This document shows positions 34,027-42,866 of a stretch of DNA of 47,742 bases, in pieces. The stretch covers positions 1 through 47,742 of the forward strand of contig JAGTRT010000021.1 of the NCBI GenBank assembly GCA_018261895.1. Reading direction: 5' to 3'. The notes beneath the pieces are model-generated. The model ran no database searches, was not told the origin of the DNA, and saw only the letters and a program-made list of their open reading frames with translations. The position numbers were made by a program, and so were the translations under genes. Source of the DNA: Pseudomonadota bacterium (GTDB lineage: Bacteria > Pseudomonadota > Gammaproteobacteria > Burkholderiales > Rhodocyclaceae). How positions within the stretch are numbered: position 1 is the first letter of the stretch; each line of letters opens with the position of its first letter.

Positions 34027-34803
34027 TCAGGCAAAAACCAGCTTGGTGCCAATCAGCACCAGCATGGAGGCCAGAATGCGGCGCAGGATATGCTCCGGCA
34101 CCTTGGCGGAAACTTGTGTGCCCAGCCAGATGCCCGGCAGCGAACCGAGCAGCAGGCTCCCGAGCAGGGCCCAGTCGACCCCGCCCAGCATCCAGTGTCC
34201 GAGGCCGGCGACCAGCGTCAGCGGCACCGCATGGGCGACATCCGATCCGACAATGCGAACCGACGAAAGTTTGGGGTAAAGGAAAAACAGTGCAGCGACG
34301 CCGAGCGCACCGGCGCCGACCGACGAGATGGTGACGAGGACGCCAAGAATGACGCCGACGATGACGGTGATCTTGCCCAGGTGTTGCCGGCGCAGCTCGG
34401 AATCGTCGTGCTTGCTGGCGTAATCCCGCAGCTTGCGGCCGAACAGGATGGCAATGGCGGTCAGCATCAGGGCGAAGCCGAGGCCATGCGAAATGATCTG
34501 GCCGATGATGTTGCTGCCCTTCGGCATCTGCGACAGGACCCACACCGTGATTGCCGCGGCCGGGATACTACCCAGCGCCAGGCGCCCGGTGATCGACCAG
34601 TCGATGTGTCCCTTCTTGCCATGCGCCACCGTGCCACCAGCCTTGGTGACCGCCGCGTAGAGCAGATCGGTGCCGACGGCAGTCGCCGGATGCACGCCAA
34701 ACAGCAGCACGAGCAGCGGCGTCATGAGTGAGCCACCGCCCACACCGGTCAGGCCGACAATGGCGCCAACGGCAAAGCCGGAAAGGGTGTAGAGATAATC
34801 CAT
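34027..34803 (-). CDS. TSUP-family (TauE/SafE) membrane permease
   Basis: A 258-residue polytopic membrane protein with about 7-8 hydrophobic segments, the family N-terminal motif GLTGVGGGSLMTPLL and a second repeat motif SVGAGALGVAALFFLYP. Both half-repeats are therefore present. Members move sulfite, sulfonates or sulfate; the operon with cysI and cysH suggests import of sulfate or export of toxic sulfite, and the sequence alone does not settle the direction. First gene of the cys operon, divergent from cysB. Confidence 0.88.
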   Translation of the reverse strand: MDYLYTLSGFAVGAIVGLTGVGGGSLMTPLLVLLFGVHPATAVGTDLLYAAVTKAGGTVAHGKKGHIDWSITGRLALGSIPAAAITVWVLSQMPKGSNIIGQIISHGLGFALMLTAIAILFGRKLRDYASKHDDSELRRQHLGKITVIVGVILGVLVTISSVGAGALGVAALFFLYPKLSSVRIVGSDVAHAVPLTLVAGLGHWMLGGVDWALLGSLLLGSLPGIWLGTQVSAKVPEHILRRILASMLVLIGTKLVFA

Positions 34804-34887
34804 GTGGGCATGTTAACAGCCGTGAATTGAATCAAAAAGAATATTGGGTTAGATTGTTATATCGACTGGTTATTAAGTGGGCAGGTC
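34804..34887. promoter_or_regulatory. Divergent promoter region between the cys operon and cysB
   Basis: An 84-bp AT-rich spacer with TTGTTATAT and TGGTTATTAAG stretches close to the cysB start. It must carry both promoters and probably a CysB site, given the classic LysR-type divergent arrangement. No exact operator is called. Confidence 0.5.
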
Positions 34888-35829
34888 ATGAAACTCCAGC
34901 AATTACGTTACATCGTCGAAATCCAGCGCCAGGGGCTCAATGTTTCCGAGGCGGCGGAGTCGCTCTACACCTCGCAGCCGGGCATCTCCAAGCAGGTCAA
35001 GTTGCTGGAAGATGAACTCGGCATCGCCATCTTCGAGCGCAGCGGCAAGCGCTTTACCGGCGTCACCGAGCCGGGCAAGGTGGTGCTCGACATTGCCGGC
35101 CGCATCCTGCGCGAAGCGGAAAACCTCAAGCGGGCGAGCGCCGAGTTTTCAGCCGGCAGCACCGGCCGACTGGTGCTCGCCGCCACGCACACCCAGGCCC
35201 GCTACGCCCTGCCGGTGGTCGTGCGCGATTTCGTCGCCCAGCACCCCGACGTCAAGCTTGAAATGCACCAGGGCAGCCCGACGCAGATCGCCGAATGGGT
35301 CGTGGCTGGCGAAGCCGACATCGGTATCGCCACCGAAGCGCTGGACCAGTATCCGCAGCTGATCACTTTGCCGGTGCGCCAATGGACGCACTGCGTCATC
35401 GCCCCGGAAGGCCATCCCATCCTGAAATCGCAACCTCTGTCGCTGAACGAACTGGCGAAATGGCCGTTGATTACCTACGACACCGCATTTACCGGCCGCT
35501 CGCGCATCAATCGCGCCTTCGAGCGCATCGGCGCCCAGCCGAACGTCGCCCTGACCGCCCTCGATGCCGACGTGATCAAGACCTATGTCAGCCTGGGCCT
35601 CGGTCTCGGCATCATTTCCGGCCTCGCCTTCGACGCCCAGCGCGATACCGGCCTTGCCGCAATCGATGCCGCGCACCTCTTCGAGTCCAACACCACCCGC
35701 CTGGCCCTGCGCCGTGGCACCTATCTGCGGCGATACGACTACGACCTGATCGCGCTCTTCGCGCCGCACCTGTCGAAGCACGTCGTCGAGATGGCCATGC
35801 AGGGGGGCGGCGACGAGTACCAGCTTTAG
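34888..35829 (+). CDS. cysB: CysB-family LysR-type regulator of sulfur assimilation
   Basis: A 313-residue LysR regulator. The winged HTH is at residues 1-60 (MKLQQLRYIVEIQRQGLNVS, TSQPGISKQVKLLEDELGI), then the CysB-type effector domain from about 90 (GRLVLAATHTQARYALPVVV, HQGSPTQIAEWV, ITYDTAFTGRSRINRAF), which binds acetylserine or sulfate-type ligands. Divergent from the TSUP-cysI-cysH operon, which it is expected to activate. Confidence 0.94.
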   Translation: MKLQQLRYIVEIQRQGLNVSEAAESLYTSQPGISKQVKLLEDELGIAIFERSGKRFTGVTEPGKVVLDIAGRILREAENLKRASAEFSAGSTGRLVLAATHTQARYALPVVVRDFVAQHPDVKLEMHQGSPTQIAEWVVAGEADIGIATEALDQYPQLITLPVRQWTHCVIAPEGHPILKSQPLSLNELAKWPLITYDTAFTGRSRINRAFERIGAQPNVALTALDADVIKTYVSLGLGLGIISGLAFDAQRDTGLAAIDAAHLFESNTTRLALRRGTYLRRYDYDLIALFAPHLSKHVVEMAMQGGGDEYQL

Positions 35830-35840
35830 GGGCTGGCGCC

Positions 35841-37160
35841 TTACTCCCAGTATTCCGTCACTTCGCTGGCCCACGCGGTCGCGGCCAGCAGGGCGCGATT
35901 GACCATTTCCGGCGCGACGCCGGCCTGGATGGCTGCGCCCTTGATGCGTTCCAGATCGAAATCCTCGCAGGCTTCGGCGACGGAGAGCAGTGCCGCGTAG
36001 GGGCCCTGACGTTCGAGCAGGGCAAGCTTGATGTCGTCGGCCAGCAGCATTTCGTTGAGCGTATCGCCCAGCGGACGATGCAGCAGTTCGCCCAGGCAGG
36101 AGAAAATGCCGGTCAGGAACAGCGGGTCGTGGCCGGTATCGGGCATCAACTGCTCGCCGAGGGACTCCATGAGTCGGCCTCGGGTCAGCGCATTTTCGAC
36201 CAGCAGCCAGTCGCCGAAATGCGGTTCGCGTACCGAGAAGAGCAGCACCGACAGCCAGCGGGTCAGGCGCTGGCGCCCGAGGATGACCAGCGCCTGTTCC
36301 AGCGAATCGATGCGGCGGGTCAAGCCCAGAGCCGGTGAATTCAGGTAACGCAGGACGCGGAAACTGAGCAGCGGGTCCTGTTTCATCGCGTCGGCAATTT
36401 CGGCATTCTCGGCTTCACCCTGAACCAGGCGCAGCATGTTGAGCAGCAGCGATTTGTGCGGGTCGCCGGTGTTGTCGTTGCGCGCCCCGGATGGTGAGCT
36501 GGCAAATTTCCCGTGGAAAGTGTCGAAATGCCACTGCTGACAGAAGCGGAGGTCGTCGAGCGTTTCGACATTGCAGGCCAGCAGGCGCTTTTTGCGCTCG
36601 CCGGGGCTGGCGCGCACGGCAGCGGAAAAGTCGCGGGCCGTATCGGGATCGTGGCCGCCGATGTCGATGGCAGCAAAGTCGGCAAGCTGGATGACCCGCC
36701 CGAAGGCCGGGTTTTTCGGTTGGCGGAAGACACCGATCTGGATGCCGCGCTCGTGAAGATTATCGATGGCTTCGCAAACGATGTCGGCCTCGGCGTCCGG
36801 TGCCAACTGGATGAGCAGGACGATATTGCTGGTCTTGAGGTTGTCTACAGCCGACAGTCCGAGGCTGGCAGAACTCATCGGGATGAAGGCCAGGCTGGTA
36901 TTCCAGGCATCCTTGCTGGCGTTCAGAGTGTCGAGCAGGGTTTCGTCGAAGCGGGTTTGCTCCGCGACGTCGGCATTGGCCAGCGTCGACGACTCCTGCA
37001 GGCGGAAGATGTGGCCGGACAGGCGGTTATTGCGGTCGAAAATGGCTTCGCGCCGCAGGAACTGGTTGGATGGCGCACGTGTTTCCCGATTGGGGGCGGT
37101 CGTCGCACCCTCGGGCTGAGCCGGTTTTCCGCCAAACAGTTTTTTCAGGCCGTTGAACAC
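35841..37160 (-). CDS. Degenerate EAL plus HDOD domain signalling protein
   Basis: A 439-residue cytoplasmic protein of the YuxH type. The first half (about 30-215) has the layout of an EAL domain but lacks the EAL and metal-binding motifs (REAIFDRNNRLSGHIFRL at the equivalent start), so it should not hydrolyse cyclic di-GMP. Residues about 220-420 are an HDOD domain (KSLLLNMLRLVQGEAENAEI, DPLLSFRVLRYLNSPALGL, SLEQALVILGRQRLTRWL). A GTG at 37160 is preferred as the start because a G-rich GGGGGATT precedes it; a TTG at 37175 is the alternative. Probably an adaptor in a signalling or chemotaxis network. Confidence 0.85.
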   Translation of the reverse strand: MFNGLKKLFGGKPAQPEGATTAPNRETRAPSNQFLRREAIFDRNNRLSGHIFRLQESSTLANADVAEQTRFDETLLDTLNASKDAWNTSLAFIPMSSASLGLSAVDNLKTSNIVLLIQLAPDAEADIVCEAIDNLHERGIQIGVFRQPKNPAFGRVIQLADFAAIDIGGHDPDTARDFSAAVRASPGERKKRLLACNVETLDDLRFCQQWHFDTFHGKFASSPSGARNDNTGDPHKSLLLNMLRLVQGEAENAEIADAMKQDPLLSFRVLRYLNSPALGLTRRIDSLEQALVILGRQRLTRWLSVLLFSVREPHFGDWLLVENALTRGRLMESLGEQLMPDTGHDPLFLTGIFSCLGELLHRPLGDTLNEMLLADDIKLALLERQGPYAALLSVAEACEDFDLERIKGAAIQAGVAPEMVNRALLAATAWASEVTEYWE

Positions 37161-37178
37161 GATCGAATCCCCCAAACA

Positions 37179-37206
37179 AAAATGCCCACCGCATGGTGGG
37201 CATTTT
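37179..37206 (-). terminator. Terminator of the PPIase gene
   Basis: AAAATGCCCACC and GGTGGGCATTTTT form a perfect stem with a 4-nt loop and a T-run on the minus strand, 18 nt beyond the stop at 37225 and just before the next gene's start. Confidence 0.85.
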
Positions 37207-37224
37207 CACACGTTTGGCGAAAGT

Positions 37225-38016
37225 TTAATCGACCTTGGCTTTGCTGCGCAGTTCCTTGACCAGGTTTTCGACCTGTTGCTGGCTGGCGCGCTGCTGCAGT
37301 TGCGGCTTGACCTGGTCGAACGGCGGCGGGGTCATCGGACGGGAGTCGTCAAGCTGAATGACGTGGTAGCCGAAGTCGGACTTGACCGGGGTCTTGGTGT
37401 ATTCACCCTTCTTGAGCTTGGTGAGCGCCTCGCCGAACGGCTTGACGTAGGCAGCAGGAGAGCTCCAGCCCAGTTCGCCGCCCTTGTCCTTGGAGCCGGG
37501 GTCCTTGGATTGCTTGGCCAGTTCGGAGAACTTCTCGCCCTTTTCCAGCTTGGCGATGATCGCCTTGGCGTCGTCTTCCTTCTCGACCAGCACGTGGCGG
37601 GCCTTGTATTCGGTCGAACCCAGGTTGTTCTTGATCTGCTCGTATTCGGACTTGAGCTGGGCGTCGCTGATCGGGTGGGCCTTGACGTAGTCGGTCAGGA
37701 AGGCGCGAATGAGGACAGCCTGCTTGGCCAGTTCGATCTGGCCCTGGATGTTGGCGTTCTTGTCCAGGCCCTTCTTCTTGGCTTCCTGGGCCAGGATTTC
37801 GCGGCGGACGAGTTCTTCCTTGACGGCGTTTTCCAGCTCGGCGGATTCGGGCGCACCCTGGGCCTTCTGTTCGGCGATGAAGGCGTTATAGACGCCTTGA
37901 GAAATCGGCTGGCCATTCACGGTGGCAAAGGCCTTGCCCTTCTCGGCAGCCATGACTGGGGCGGAAACAATGGCGCCAGCGATCAGCAGAGCGGCCAGAC
38001 GGGAAAGCGTGTGCAT
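37225..38016 (-). CDS. Periplasmic parvulin-type peptidyl-prolyl cis-trans isomerase
   Basis: A 263-residue PpiC/PrsA-like folding factor. A signal peptide ends near VMAAEKG; a SurA-N-like helical region (ATVNGQPISQGVYNAFIAEQ) precedes the parvulin domain at about residues 135-230 (EYKARHVLVEKEDDAKAII, DKGGELGWSSPAAYVKPFG, SDFGYHVIQLDD). Both ends flank a single catalytic domain, so it is shorter than SurA. The start at 38016 (MHTLSRLAALL) with GAAGGAT upstream gives a clean signal peptide. A perfect terminator follows. Confidence 0.92.
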   Translation of the reverse strand: MHTLSRLAALLIAGAIVSAPVMAAEKGKAFATVNGQPISQGVYNAFIAEQKAQGAPESAELENAVKEELVRREILAQEAKKKGLDKNANIQGQIELAKQAVLIRAFLTDYVKAHPISDAQLKSEYEQIKNNLGSTEYKARHVLVEKEDDAKAIIAKLEKGEKFSELAKQSKDPGSKDKGGELGWSSPAAYVKPFGEALTKLKKGEYTKTPVKSDFGYHVIQLDDSRPMTPPPFDQVKPQLQQRASQQQVENLVKELRSKAKVD

Positions 38017-38046
38017 GTATCTATCCTTCGGTGAGGGGATCAAAAA

Positions 38047-38313
38047 TTATACTTCGCCAGGTACGTTGGCGCGAATGCTGAGCGCATGAATCCTGCCGCG
38101 CATCAGGTCGCCCGCCGCATCATAAATCAGGCGATGACGGGCAATGGTACTTTTCCCGGCGAATGCCTGTGCAACAATTTGTAACTGGTAGTGGCCGCCT
38201 TCGCGGGCGCCGGCATGGCCGGCATGCTTGTGCGATTCGTCCTCGATGGCGATCGATTCCGGCTGCAGTACGGCAAGGCGTTCGCGCAGGAGGGCGATGG
38301 TTTCGGCACTCAC
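38047..38313 (-). CDS. BolA-family protein
   Basis: An 88-residue BolA/IbaG-like protein: [49 protein letters not shown] and RIHALSI. The conserved His of the BolA fold (ARHRLIY) is present. BolA proteins pair with monothiol glutaredoxins in iron-sulfur trafficking or act as transcription regulators. It overlaps yciI by 4 nt and is 30 nt upstream of the PPIase gene, in the order yciB-yciI-bolA-ppi. Confidence 0.92.
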   Translation of the reverse strand: MSAETIALLRERLAVLQPESIAIEDESHKHAGHAGAREGGHYQLQIVAQAFAGKSTIARHRLIYDAAGDLMRGRIHALSIRANVPGEV

Positions 38314-38612
38314 GCCGGCAGCACTTTCTTGAACGGTTTGATGACGACCTTTTCATAGACGCCGGCGGCGATGTAGGGGTCGGCATCGGCCCAGGTCCGG
38401 GCCGCTTCCAGCGAGGCGAATTCGGCGACGATGAGGCTGCCCGAAAAGCCGGCCGGGCCGGGGTCGGGCGAATCGATGGCCGGGCAGGGGCCGGCCAGGA
38501 TCAGGCGGCCTTCGGCCTGCAGACCCTGCAGGCGCGCGACGTGGGCCGGGCGGGCGGCCATGCGCTGGTCCAGCGTACCGGCCTTGTCTTCGGCGATGAT
38601 GGCGTAAAGCAT
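38310..38612 (-). CDS. yciI: YciI-like protein
   Basis: A 100-residue dimeric ferredoxin-like-fold protein ([60 protein letters not shown]). YCII proteins may be small enzymes using the conserved His-Asp pair (RPAH and DSPDPG region), but the substrate is unknown. Overlaps bolA by 4 nt and shares a base with the yciB stop. Confidence 0.9.
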   Translation of the reverse strand: MLYAIIAEDKAGTLDQRMAARPAHVARLQGLQAEGRLILAGPCPAIDSPDPGPAGFSGSLIVAEFASLEAARTWADADPYIAAGVYEKVVIKPFKKVLPA

Positions 38613-39220
38613 TATTTTTCTTCCTCAACGTATTTCGACAGCATCATGCCCTGGCCGATCACGAAGACGAGCATCAGGCCCATGCCGCCGAATAGTTTGA
38701 AATTGACCCAGGCATCGGTCGAGAAATTGAAGGCGATGATCAGGTTGAGCGCGCCCATGACCAGGAAAAACGCGATCCACGACAAGTTGACCTTGGCCCA
38801 GACCGGCTCGGGCAGGGTCAGCTGCTCGCCGAGCATGGCCTTGATGGCGTTCTTCTTGAGGGCGTAGGCGCTGAACGCCATGCTGCCCGCGAAAACCCAG
38901 TACAGGATGGTCGGTTTCCACTTGATGAAGGCTTCGTTCTGGAAGGCCAGGGTCATGCCGCCGAAGACGACGACAAGGACGAGGCTGACCCAGAGCATCT
39001 TGTCGACCTTGCCGTGGCGGAAGTGCACCCAGATGATCTGGGCCACGGTGGCGACGATGACGACGACGGTGGCGAGGAGGATCGGCGCCATCTTGACGTC
39101 GTCGGGGACGTAGCCAAGCAGCGAGCCCATCCAGCTGGCCGCGAGTTCGGGGCTCTTTTCCGCATACTTGAACGTGACGAAAAAGAGGATGACGGGGAAT
39201 AGGTCGAAGAGCAGTTTCAT
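38612..39220 (-). CDS. yciB: YciB (IspZ), inner-membrane septation-related protein
   Basis: A 202-residue membrane protein with about 5-6 hydrophobic segments. Family landmarks: [20 protein letters not shown] at the start, [38 protein letters not shown] (landmark [11 protein letters not shown]), [13 protein letters not shown] and [20 protein letters not shown]. In E. coli it is needed for normal envelope and septation. First gene of the yciB-yciI-bolA-ppi run. Confidence 0.94.
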   Translation of the reverse strand: MKLLFDLFPVILFFVTFKYAEKSPELAASWMGSLLGYVPDDVKMAPILLATVVVIVATVAQIIWVHFRHGKVDKMLWVSLVLVVVFGGMTLAFQNEAFIKWKPTILYWVFAGSMAFSAYALKKNAIKAMLGEQLTLPEPVWAKVNLSWIAFFLVMGALNLIIAFNFSTDAWVNFKLFGGMGLMLVFVIGQGMMLSKYVEEEK

Positions 39221-39273
39221 GGCGGGGCATTATATACTGCCGGGAAACAACTATCCGGCTAGCAGGGGAGTAC

Positions 39274-40326
39274 ATGCACAAGGTCCTGATTATCGATGAC
39301 AGCGACATCAACCTGACGCTGATCAAGGCGCTGGTGCTCAAGCTGGGAGATTGCAGTCCGACCTTGTTCGATAACCCTTTGGCTGCGCTGGAATGGTGTC
39401 GGGGCAATGACCCGGACCTGGTGATCGTCGATTACATGATGCCGGACATGGACGGTCTCAAGTTCATCAGCGCGTTCCGGGCGCTGCACGGCCGCAACGA
39501 GATTCCGGTGCTGATGATCACCGCCAACGACCAGAAGGACGTTCGCTACGATGCCCTGCTCGGCGGGGCCAATGATTTCCTGACCAAGCCCATCGATCGC
39601 GTCGAGTTTTCGGCGCGTGCCCGCAACATGCTGTCGTTGCGTACCGGCCAGAAATTCCTGGCTGACCGAGCCGAACACCTGACGGCGCTGGTCGAAGAGC
39701 GCACCGCCGAGATTCGCGAGCGCGAGAAGGAGCTGATTTTCCGCATCTCGCGGGCGGCCGAATTCCGCGATCCGGAAACCGGTGCGCACATCCAGCGCAT
39801 GGCCCACTATTCGCAGATCATCGCGCTCGGCCTCGATCTGAGCATCGCGCAGCAGAAGCTGATTCTGGAGTCCGCGCCGATGCACGACGTCGGCAAGATC
39901 GGCATTCCCGACTACATCCTGCTCAAGCCGGGCAAGCTGACGCCGGAGGAGTTCGAGGTCATGAAGGGGCACTCGAAGATCGGTCACGAATTGCTCAAGG
40001 ACAGCCGTTCGGAAATCATGAAGGCCGGGGCCGAGGTGGCGATTTCGCATCACGAGAAATACGATGGGTCGGGCTATCCGTACGGCCTCAAGGGCCACCA
40101 GATTCCCCTGTTCGGGCGCATCGTGGCGGTGGCCGACGTGTTCGACGCGCTGACCTCGGAACGCCCTTACAAGCGTGCCTGGTCGCTGGACGACGCCTGC
40201 AAGTTCCTGGAAGACGGCCGTGGCAAGCATTTCGATCCGATGTGCGTCGAGGCTTTCCTGGCTGGCTGGGAACACGTGCTGGATATCCGGCAACGCTTCC
40301 GCGACGAGGAAGCACCGCAAATTTGA
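39274..40326 (+). CDS. Response regulator with HD-GYP cyclic-di-GMP phosphodiesterase domain
   Basis: A 350-residue protein: receiver at 1-125 with phosphoacceptor Asp53 in IVDYMMPDMDG and KPI near 106; coiled coil around 130-155; HD-GYP domain from about 160, with His204-Asp205 in MHDVGKIG, HHEKYDGSGYP at 259-269 and VADVFDALTSERPYK. All metal-binding and GYP residues look intact, so phosphorylation probably controls c-di-GMP breakdown. AGGGGAG precedes the ATG. The next gene encodes an Hpt protein, a likely signalling partner. Confidence 0.94.
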   Translation: MHKVLIIDDSDINLTLIKALVLKLGDCSPTLFDNPLAALEWCRGNDPDLVIVDYMMPDMDGLKFISAFRALHGRNEIPVLMITANDQKDVRYDALLGGANDFLTKPIDRVEFSARARNMLSLRTGQKFLADRAEHLTALVEERTAEIREREKELIFRISRAAEFRDPETGAHIQRMAHYSQIIALGLDLSIAQQKLILESAPMHDVGKIGIPDYILLKPGKLTPEEFEVMKGHSKIGHELLKDSRSEIMKAGAEVAISHHEKYDGSGYPYGLKGHQIPLFGRIVAVADVFDALTSERPYKRAWSLDDACKFLEDGRGKHFDPMCVEAFLAGWEHVLDIRQRFRDEEAPQI

Positions 40327-40380
40327 TTTTGATCCCGGTCCGATCCGCGGCAGCGGCGGGCGGGTACAACGGAGAAGCTT

Positions 40381-40713
40381 ATGGCAGGCGCTTTCGTGTT
40401 GGACAAGGCACCGATCCTCAGCCGTCTGGGCGGCGACGAGGACATTTTCACGATGATGGTCGACATGTTCCTGCAGGACCTCGATAACAATTGCGCCGCC
40501 TTGTCTGCCGCGCTGGCTTCGGGCGATGCCGCGGTCCTGCGCCGCGAGGCGCACACCATCAAGGGGCTGCTCGCCACCTTTTCGGACGATGCCGGTGCGG
40601 CCGAAGCTTCCGAGGTCGAGCAGCTGGCCAAACAGGGGGTTCTGTCGGCCGAGGGTGTGGCCGGTTTGCTGCAGCGCCTGCGGGAAGTGGCGTCGGTGCT
40701 AAACGCCGGGTAG
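40381..40713 (+). CDS. Histidine phosphotransfer (Hpt) domain protein
   Basis: A 110-residue single-domain Hpt with phosphorylatable His58 in [14 protein letters not shown]. It is 55 nt downstream of the HD-GYP regulator and has CGGAGAAG before its ATG, so the two form a small signalling operon. It could pass phosphate from a hybrid kinase such as the one at 3660 to the HD-GYP receiver; that link is an inference. Its end overlaps the convergent bioD gene by 15 nt. Confidence 0.9.
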   Translation: MAGAFVLDKAPILSRLGGDEDIFTMMVDMFLQDLDNNCAALSAALASGDAAVLRREAHTIKGLLATFSDDAGAAEASEVEQLAKQGVLSAEGVAGLLQRLREVASVLNAG

Positions 40714-41364
40714 TTTCAGGAAATCGGCGGCGCCGCGTGCGCCGCCTTGCGGCCCGTTCGGCACGACGCCGAGCAAGGGCGCCGGCAACGCGACTTGCAG
40801 CGTGGCCAGATTTTCATCAAAGCGCGACATCGCCGGATCGATCCGGTTGGCGACCCAGCCGGCCAGTTTCAGGCCGCGCGCGGCAATGGCGTCGGCCGTG
40901 AGCAGCGCATGGTTGATGCAGCCCAGGCGCATGCCGACGACCAGAATGACCGGCAGGCCGAGGTCTACAGCAAGGTCGGCGGCGCTGAACTTTTCACCCA
41001 GCGGTACGCAGAATCCCCCCACGCCTTCAACGATGACCAGGTCGGCCTGTTGCCGGGCCTGCTCGCATGCGGCCTTGATCGGCCCGACGGCGATGGTGAC
41101 GCCGGCTTCCGCTGCCGCGATGTGCGGGGCGATGGCGGGCTGGAAACAATACGGATTGATCAGTTCGCGCGGCAGCGCAACGTTGCTCGCGGCGCGGATG
41201 GCCTCGACATCGTCGTTGAGGCCGGTGGCATCGGTGCCGGCGGCGACGGGCTTGAGGCCGGCGGCCCGCAGGCCTTCCTGCGCGGCGCGGTGGAGCAGGG
41301 CGCAGGTGATGAAGGTCTTGCCGATTTCGGTGTCGGTGCCGGTCAGGAAATAGGCGGGGCTCAT
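40699..41364 (-). CDS. bioD: BioD, dethiobiotin synthetase
   Basis: ATP-dependent carboxylation of 7,8-diaminopelargonate. The 221-residue product has the P-loop [18 protein letters not shown], the [16 protein letters not shown] substrate segment and [12 protein letters not shown]. It is last in the bioF-bioH-bioC-bioD operon, 10 nt after bioC. bioA and bioB are not in the window. Confidence 0.95.
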   Translation of the reverse strand: MSPAYFLTGTDTEIGKTFITCALLHRAAQEGLRAAGLKPVAAGTDATGLNDDVEAIRAASNVALPRELINPYCFQPAIAPHIAAAEAGVTIAVGPIKAACEQARQQADLVIVEGVGGFCVPLGEKFSAADLAVDLGLPVILVVGMRLGCINHALLTADAIAARGLKLAGWVANRIDPAMSRFDENLATLQVALPAPLLGVVPNGPQGGARGAADFLKLPGV

Positions 41365-41374
41365 CGTTGGGTGC

Positions 41375-42160
41375 TCATTTGCTGGCGTAAAGGTAGATGA
41401 CGTCGTAGGTCAGCGGCAGGCCGGCGCTGGTGCGCAGGGCTTCGTAGGCAGTCTCGGCGCGCGCGAAGGCGGTGCGGCTCATGAGGCTGGTGCGCTTGCC
41501 CTGGCCTAGCTGGTTGGCGCCGATGGCCTTGACGGCGCGGAGCAGGGTCTTGAAATCGGCGTAGTGCGCGATTTTCGTGCCTTTTTTCGTGTTGACCGTG
41601 GCAAAGCCGAGTTGGACGGCGATTTTGCGGATCCCGTCCGGGCTGTGAAAGCTCAGCGTGTGGCGATAGTGGTCGACGTCGGCGAAGGCGTGGCGCAGTT
41701 CGTGGAAGGTGGCCGGGCCGAGGCTGGCGAGGGCGACGTGGCCGCCCGGGCGCAGCGTGCGATGGGCTTCGCGCAGGGCCGTGGCGAGGTCGCACCATTG
41801 CACGGCAAGGCTGGACCAATAGAGGTCGAGGCTGGCGTCGGCCAGGGGCAGGTGTTCGAGGTCGCCGGCCAGGCGGCAGCAGGGCGCGCCGACCTTGCCG
41901 AGCATGGCGGGCGAGAGGTCAAGCGCGACGCGATGGGCGTCGGGGAAGCGGCGCTGCAGGTCGGCCTGGGCGTAGCCAGTGCCGCAGCCGGCATCGAGCA
42001 GGCGGGCCGGGGCCATCGCCGGCAGGCCGTCGGCCAGCTGCACGCAGATGCGGCGCTGGATGTCGGCGGCGCTGTCGTAAGTCGGGGCGGCGCGCTCGAA
42101 GGACTGGCGAATGCGGGCCTTGGAGGGCCGGTTGCCGTTTTTGGGGGGGCTACTGGTCAT
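41375..42160 (-). CDS. bioC: BioC, malonyl-ACP O-methyltransferase
   Basis: SAM-dependent methylation of malonyl-ACP that primes pimelate synthesis. The 261-residue product has [18 protein letters not shown] at the start, the SAM motif [21 protein letters not shown] and [19 protein letters not shown]. Residues 187-197 ([11 protein letters not shown]) are encoded by a diverged copy of the 36-bp dispersed repeat; the protein length is normal for BioC, so the repeat replaced rather than lengthened the local sequence. It overlaps bioH by 11 nt. Confidence 0.93.
   Translation of the reverse strand: MTSSPPKNGNRPSKARIRQSFERAAPTYDSAADIQRRICVQLADGLPAMAPARLLDAGCGTGYAQADLQRRFPDAHRVALDLSPAMLGKVGAPCCRLAGDLEHLPLADASLDLYWSSLAVQWCDLATALREAHRTLRPGGHVALASLGPATFHELRHAFADVDHYRHTLSFHSPDGIRKIAVQLGFATVNTKKGTKIAHYADFKTLLRAVKAIGANQLGQGKRTSLMSRTAFARAETAYEALRTSAGLPLTYDVIYLYASK
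41569..41601 (+). repeat. Dispersed 36-bp repeat, copy 10, inside bioC
   Basis: CGATTTTCGTGCCTTTTTTC then GTGTTGACCGTGG: about six mismatches to the other copies over 33 nt. It is read in frame in bioC as TVN-x-KKG-x-KI, the same reading frame seen in copy 11. Confidence 0.6.
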
Positions 42161-42866
42161 TCAGGAAGCGGTCGAGCGTGGCGATGAAATCGTCCGGACG
42201 GGAAAGGAAGGGGGCGTGGGCGCAGTCGGCGAAGACGGCCAGTTGGGCGCCGGGGATCAGGGCGACGAGCGCTTCGGCTGCAGCCAGCGGCATGAGCGGG
42301 TCGGCCCCGCCGTGCATGAGCAGGGTCGGCGCCTTGACCTGCGGGGCAAGCTCGCGCAGGTCGACGTCGCGCAGCCAGTCGAGGCCGGTGGCGAGCACTT
42401 CGGCGGACGGGCGCGGATCGGCGAGTTGCAGCAGTTCGGTGGTGACGGCCTTGGCGCGGGCGTCGCCGCGGTTGAAGCCACCGACGAAGCGGGGCAGCAT
42501 GGCTTCGACGTCGGCCGCGACGGCGGCGGCGAATTCGGCCAGCGTGGCCGGCGGCATGGCGTGCGGCCAGCCGTCGCGCTGGACGAAGGAGGCAGTGCCG
42601 GCAACCAGCACGAGCTTGCCGACCTTGTCCGGGTGGCGGGCGGCGACGGCCAGCGCCAGTTGGGCGCCGAGCGACCAGCCGGCCAGCGTCGTGCCGGGTT
42701 GCAGGCGGGCAGCGATGTCGTCGGCCGCGGCGTAGAAGTCGCCGATCAGCGGCGCGTCGCCGTAACCCGGCAATTTCAGAATTTGGCCTTTTTTCCGGTT
42801 GACCGTGAGATTCAGCGGGCCGCTGCCCACGCACCAGCCGGGCAGGAATACAAAGGGAGTCGTCAT
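42150..42866 (-). CDS. bioH: BioH, pimeloyl-ACP methyl ester carboxylesterase, with repeat-encoded segment
   Basis: Removes the methyl group from pimeloyl-ACP methyl ester. The 238-residue alpha/beta hydrolase has the nucleophile Ser65 in GWSLGAQ, Asp189 in HGGADPLMP and His217 in CAHAPFL. Between the first strand (FVFLPGWCVGSGP) and LPGYG the normal helix-strand segment is replaced by residues 20-31 LTVNRKKGQILK, which are encoded by an in-frame copy of the 36-bp repeat. The start at 42866 is supported by the GWC motif at the usual distance and a 4-nt overlap with bioF; upstream codons in frame lie within bioF. Confidence 0.9.
   Translation of the reverse strand: MTTPFVFLPGWCVGSGPLNLTVNRKKGQILKLPGYGDAPLIGDFYAAADDIAARLQPGTTLAGWSLGAQLALAVAARHPDKVGKLVLVAGTASFVQRDGWPHAMPPATLAEFAAAVAADVEAMLPRFVGGFNRGDARAKAVTTELLQLADPRPSAEVLATGLDWLRDVDLRELAPQVKAPTLLMHGGADPLMPLAAAEALVALIPGAQLAVFADCAHAPFLSRPDDFIATLDRFLNDQ
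42773..42808 (+). repeat. Dispersed 36-bp repeat, copy 11, inside bioH
   Basis: ATTTCAGAATTTGGCC ... CCGGTTGACCGTGA, almost identical to the intergenic copies, yet entirely within the bioH reading frame (minus strand), where it encodes residues 20-31. Confidence 0.9.
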
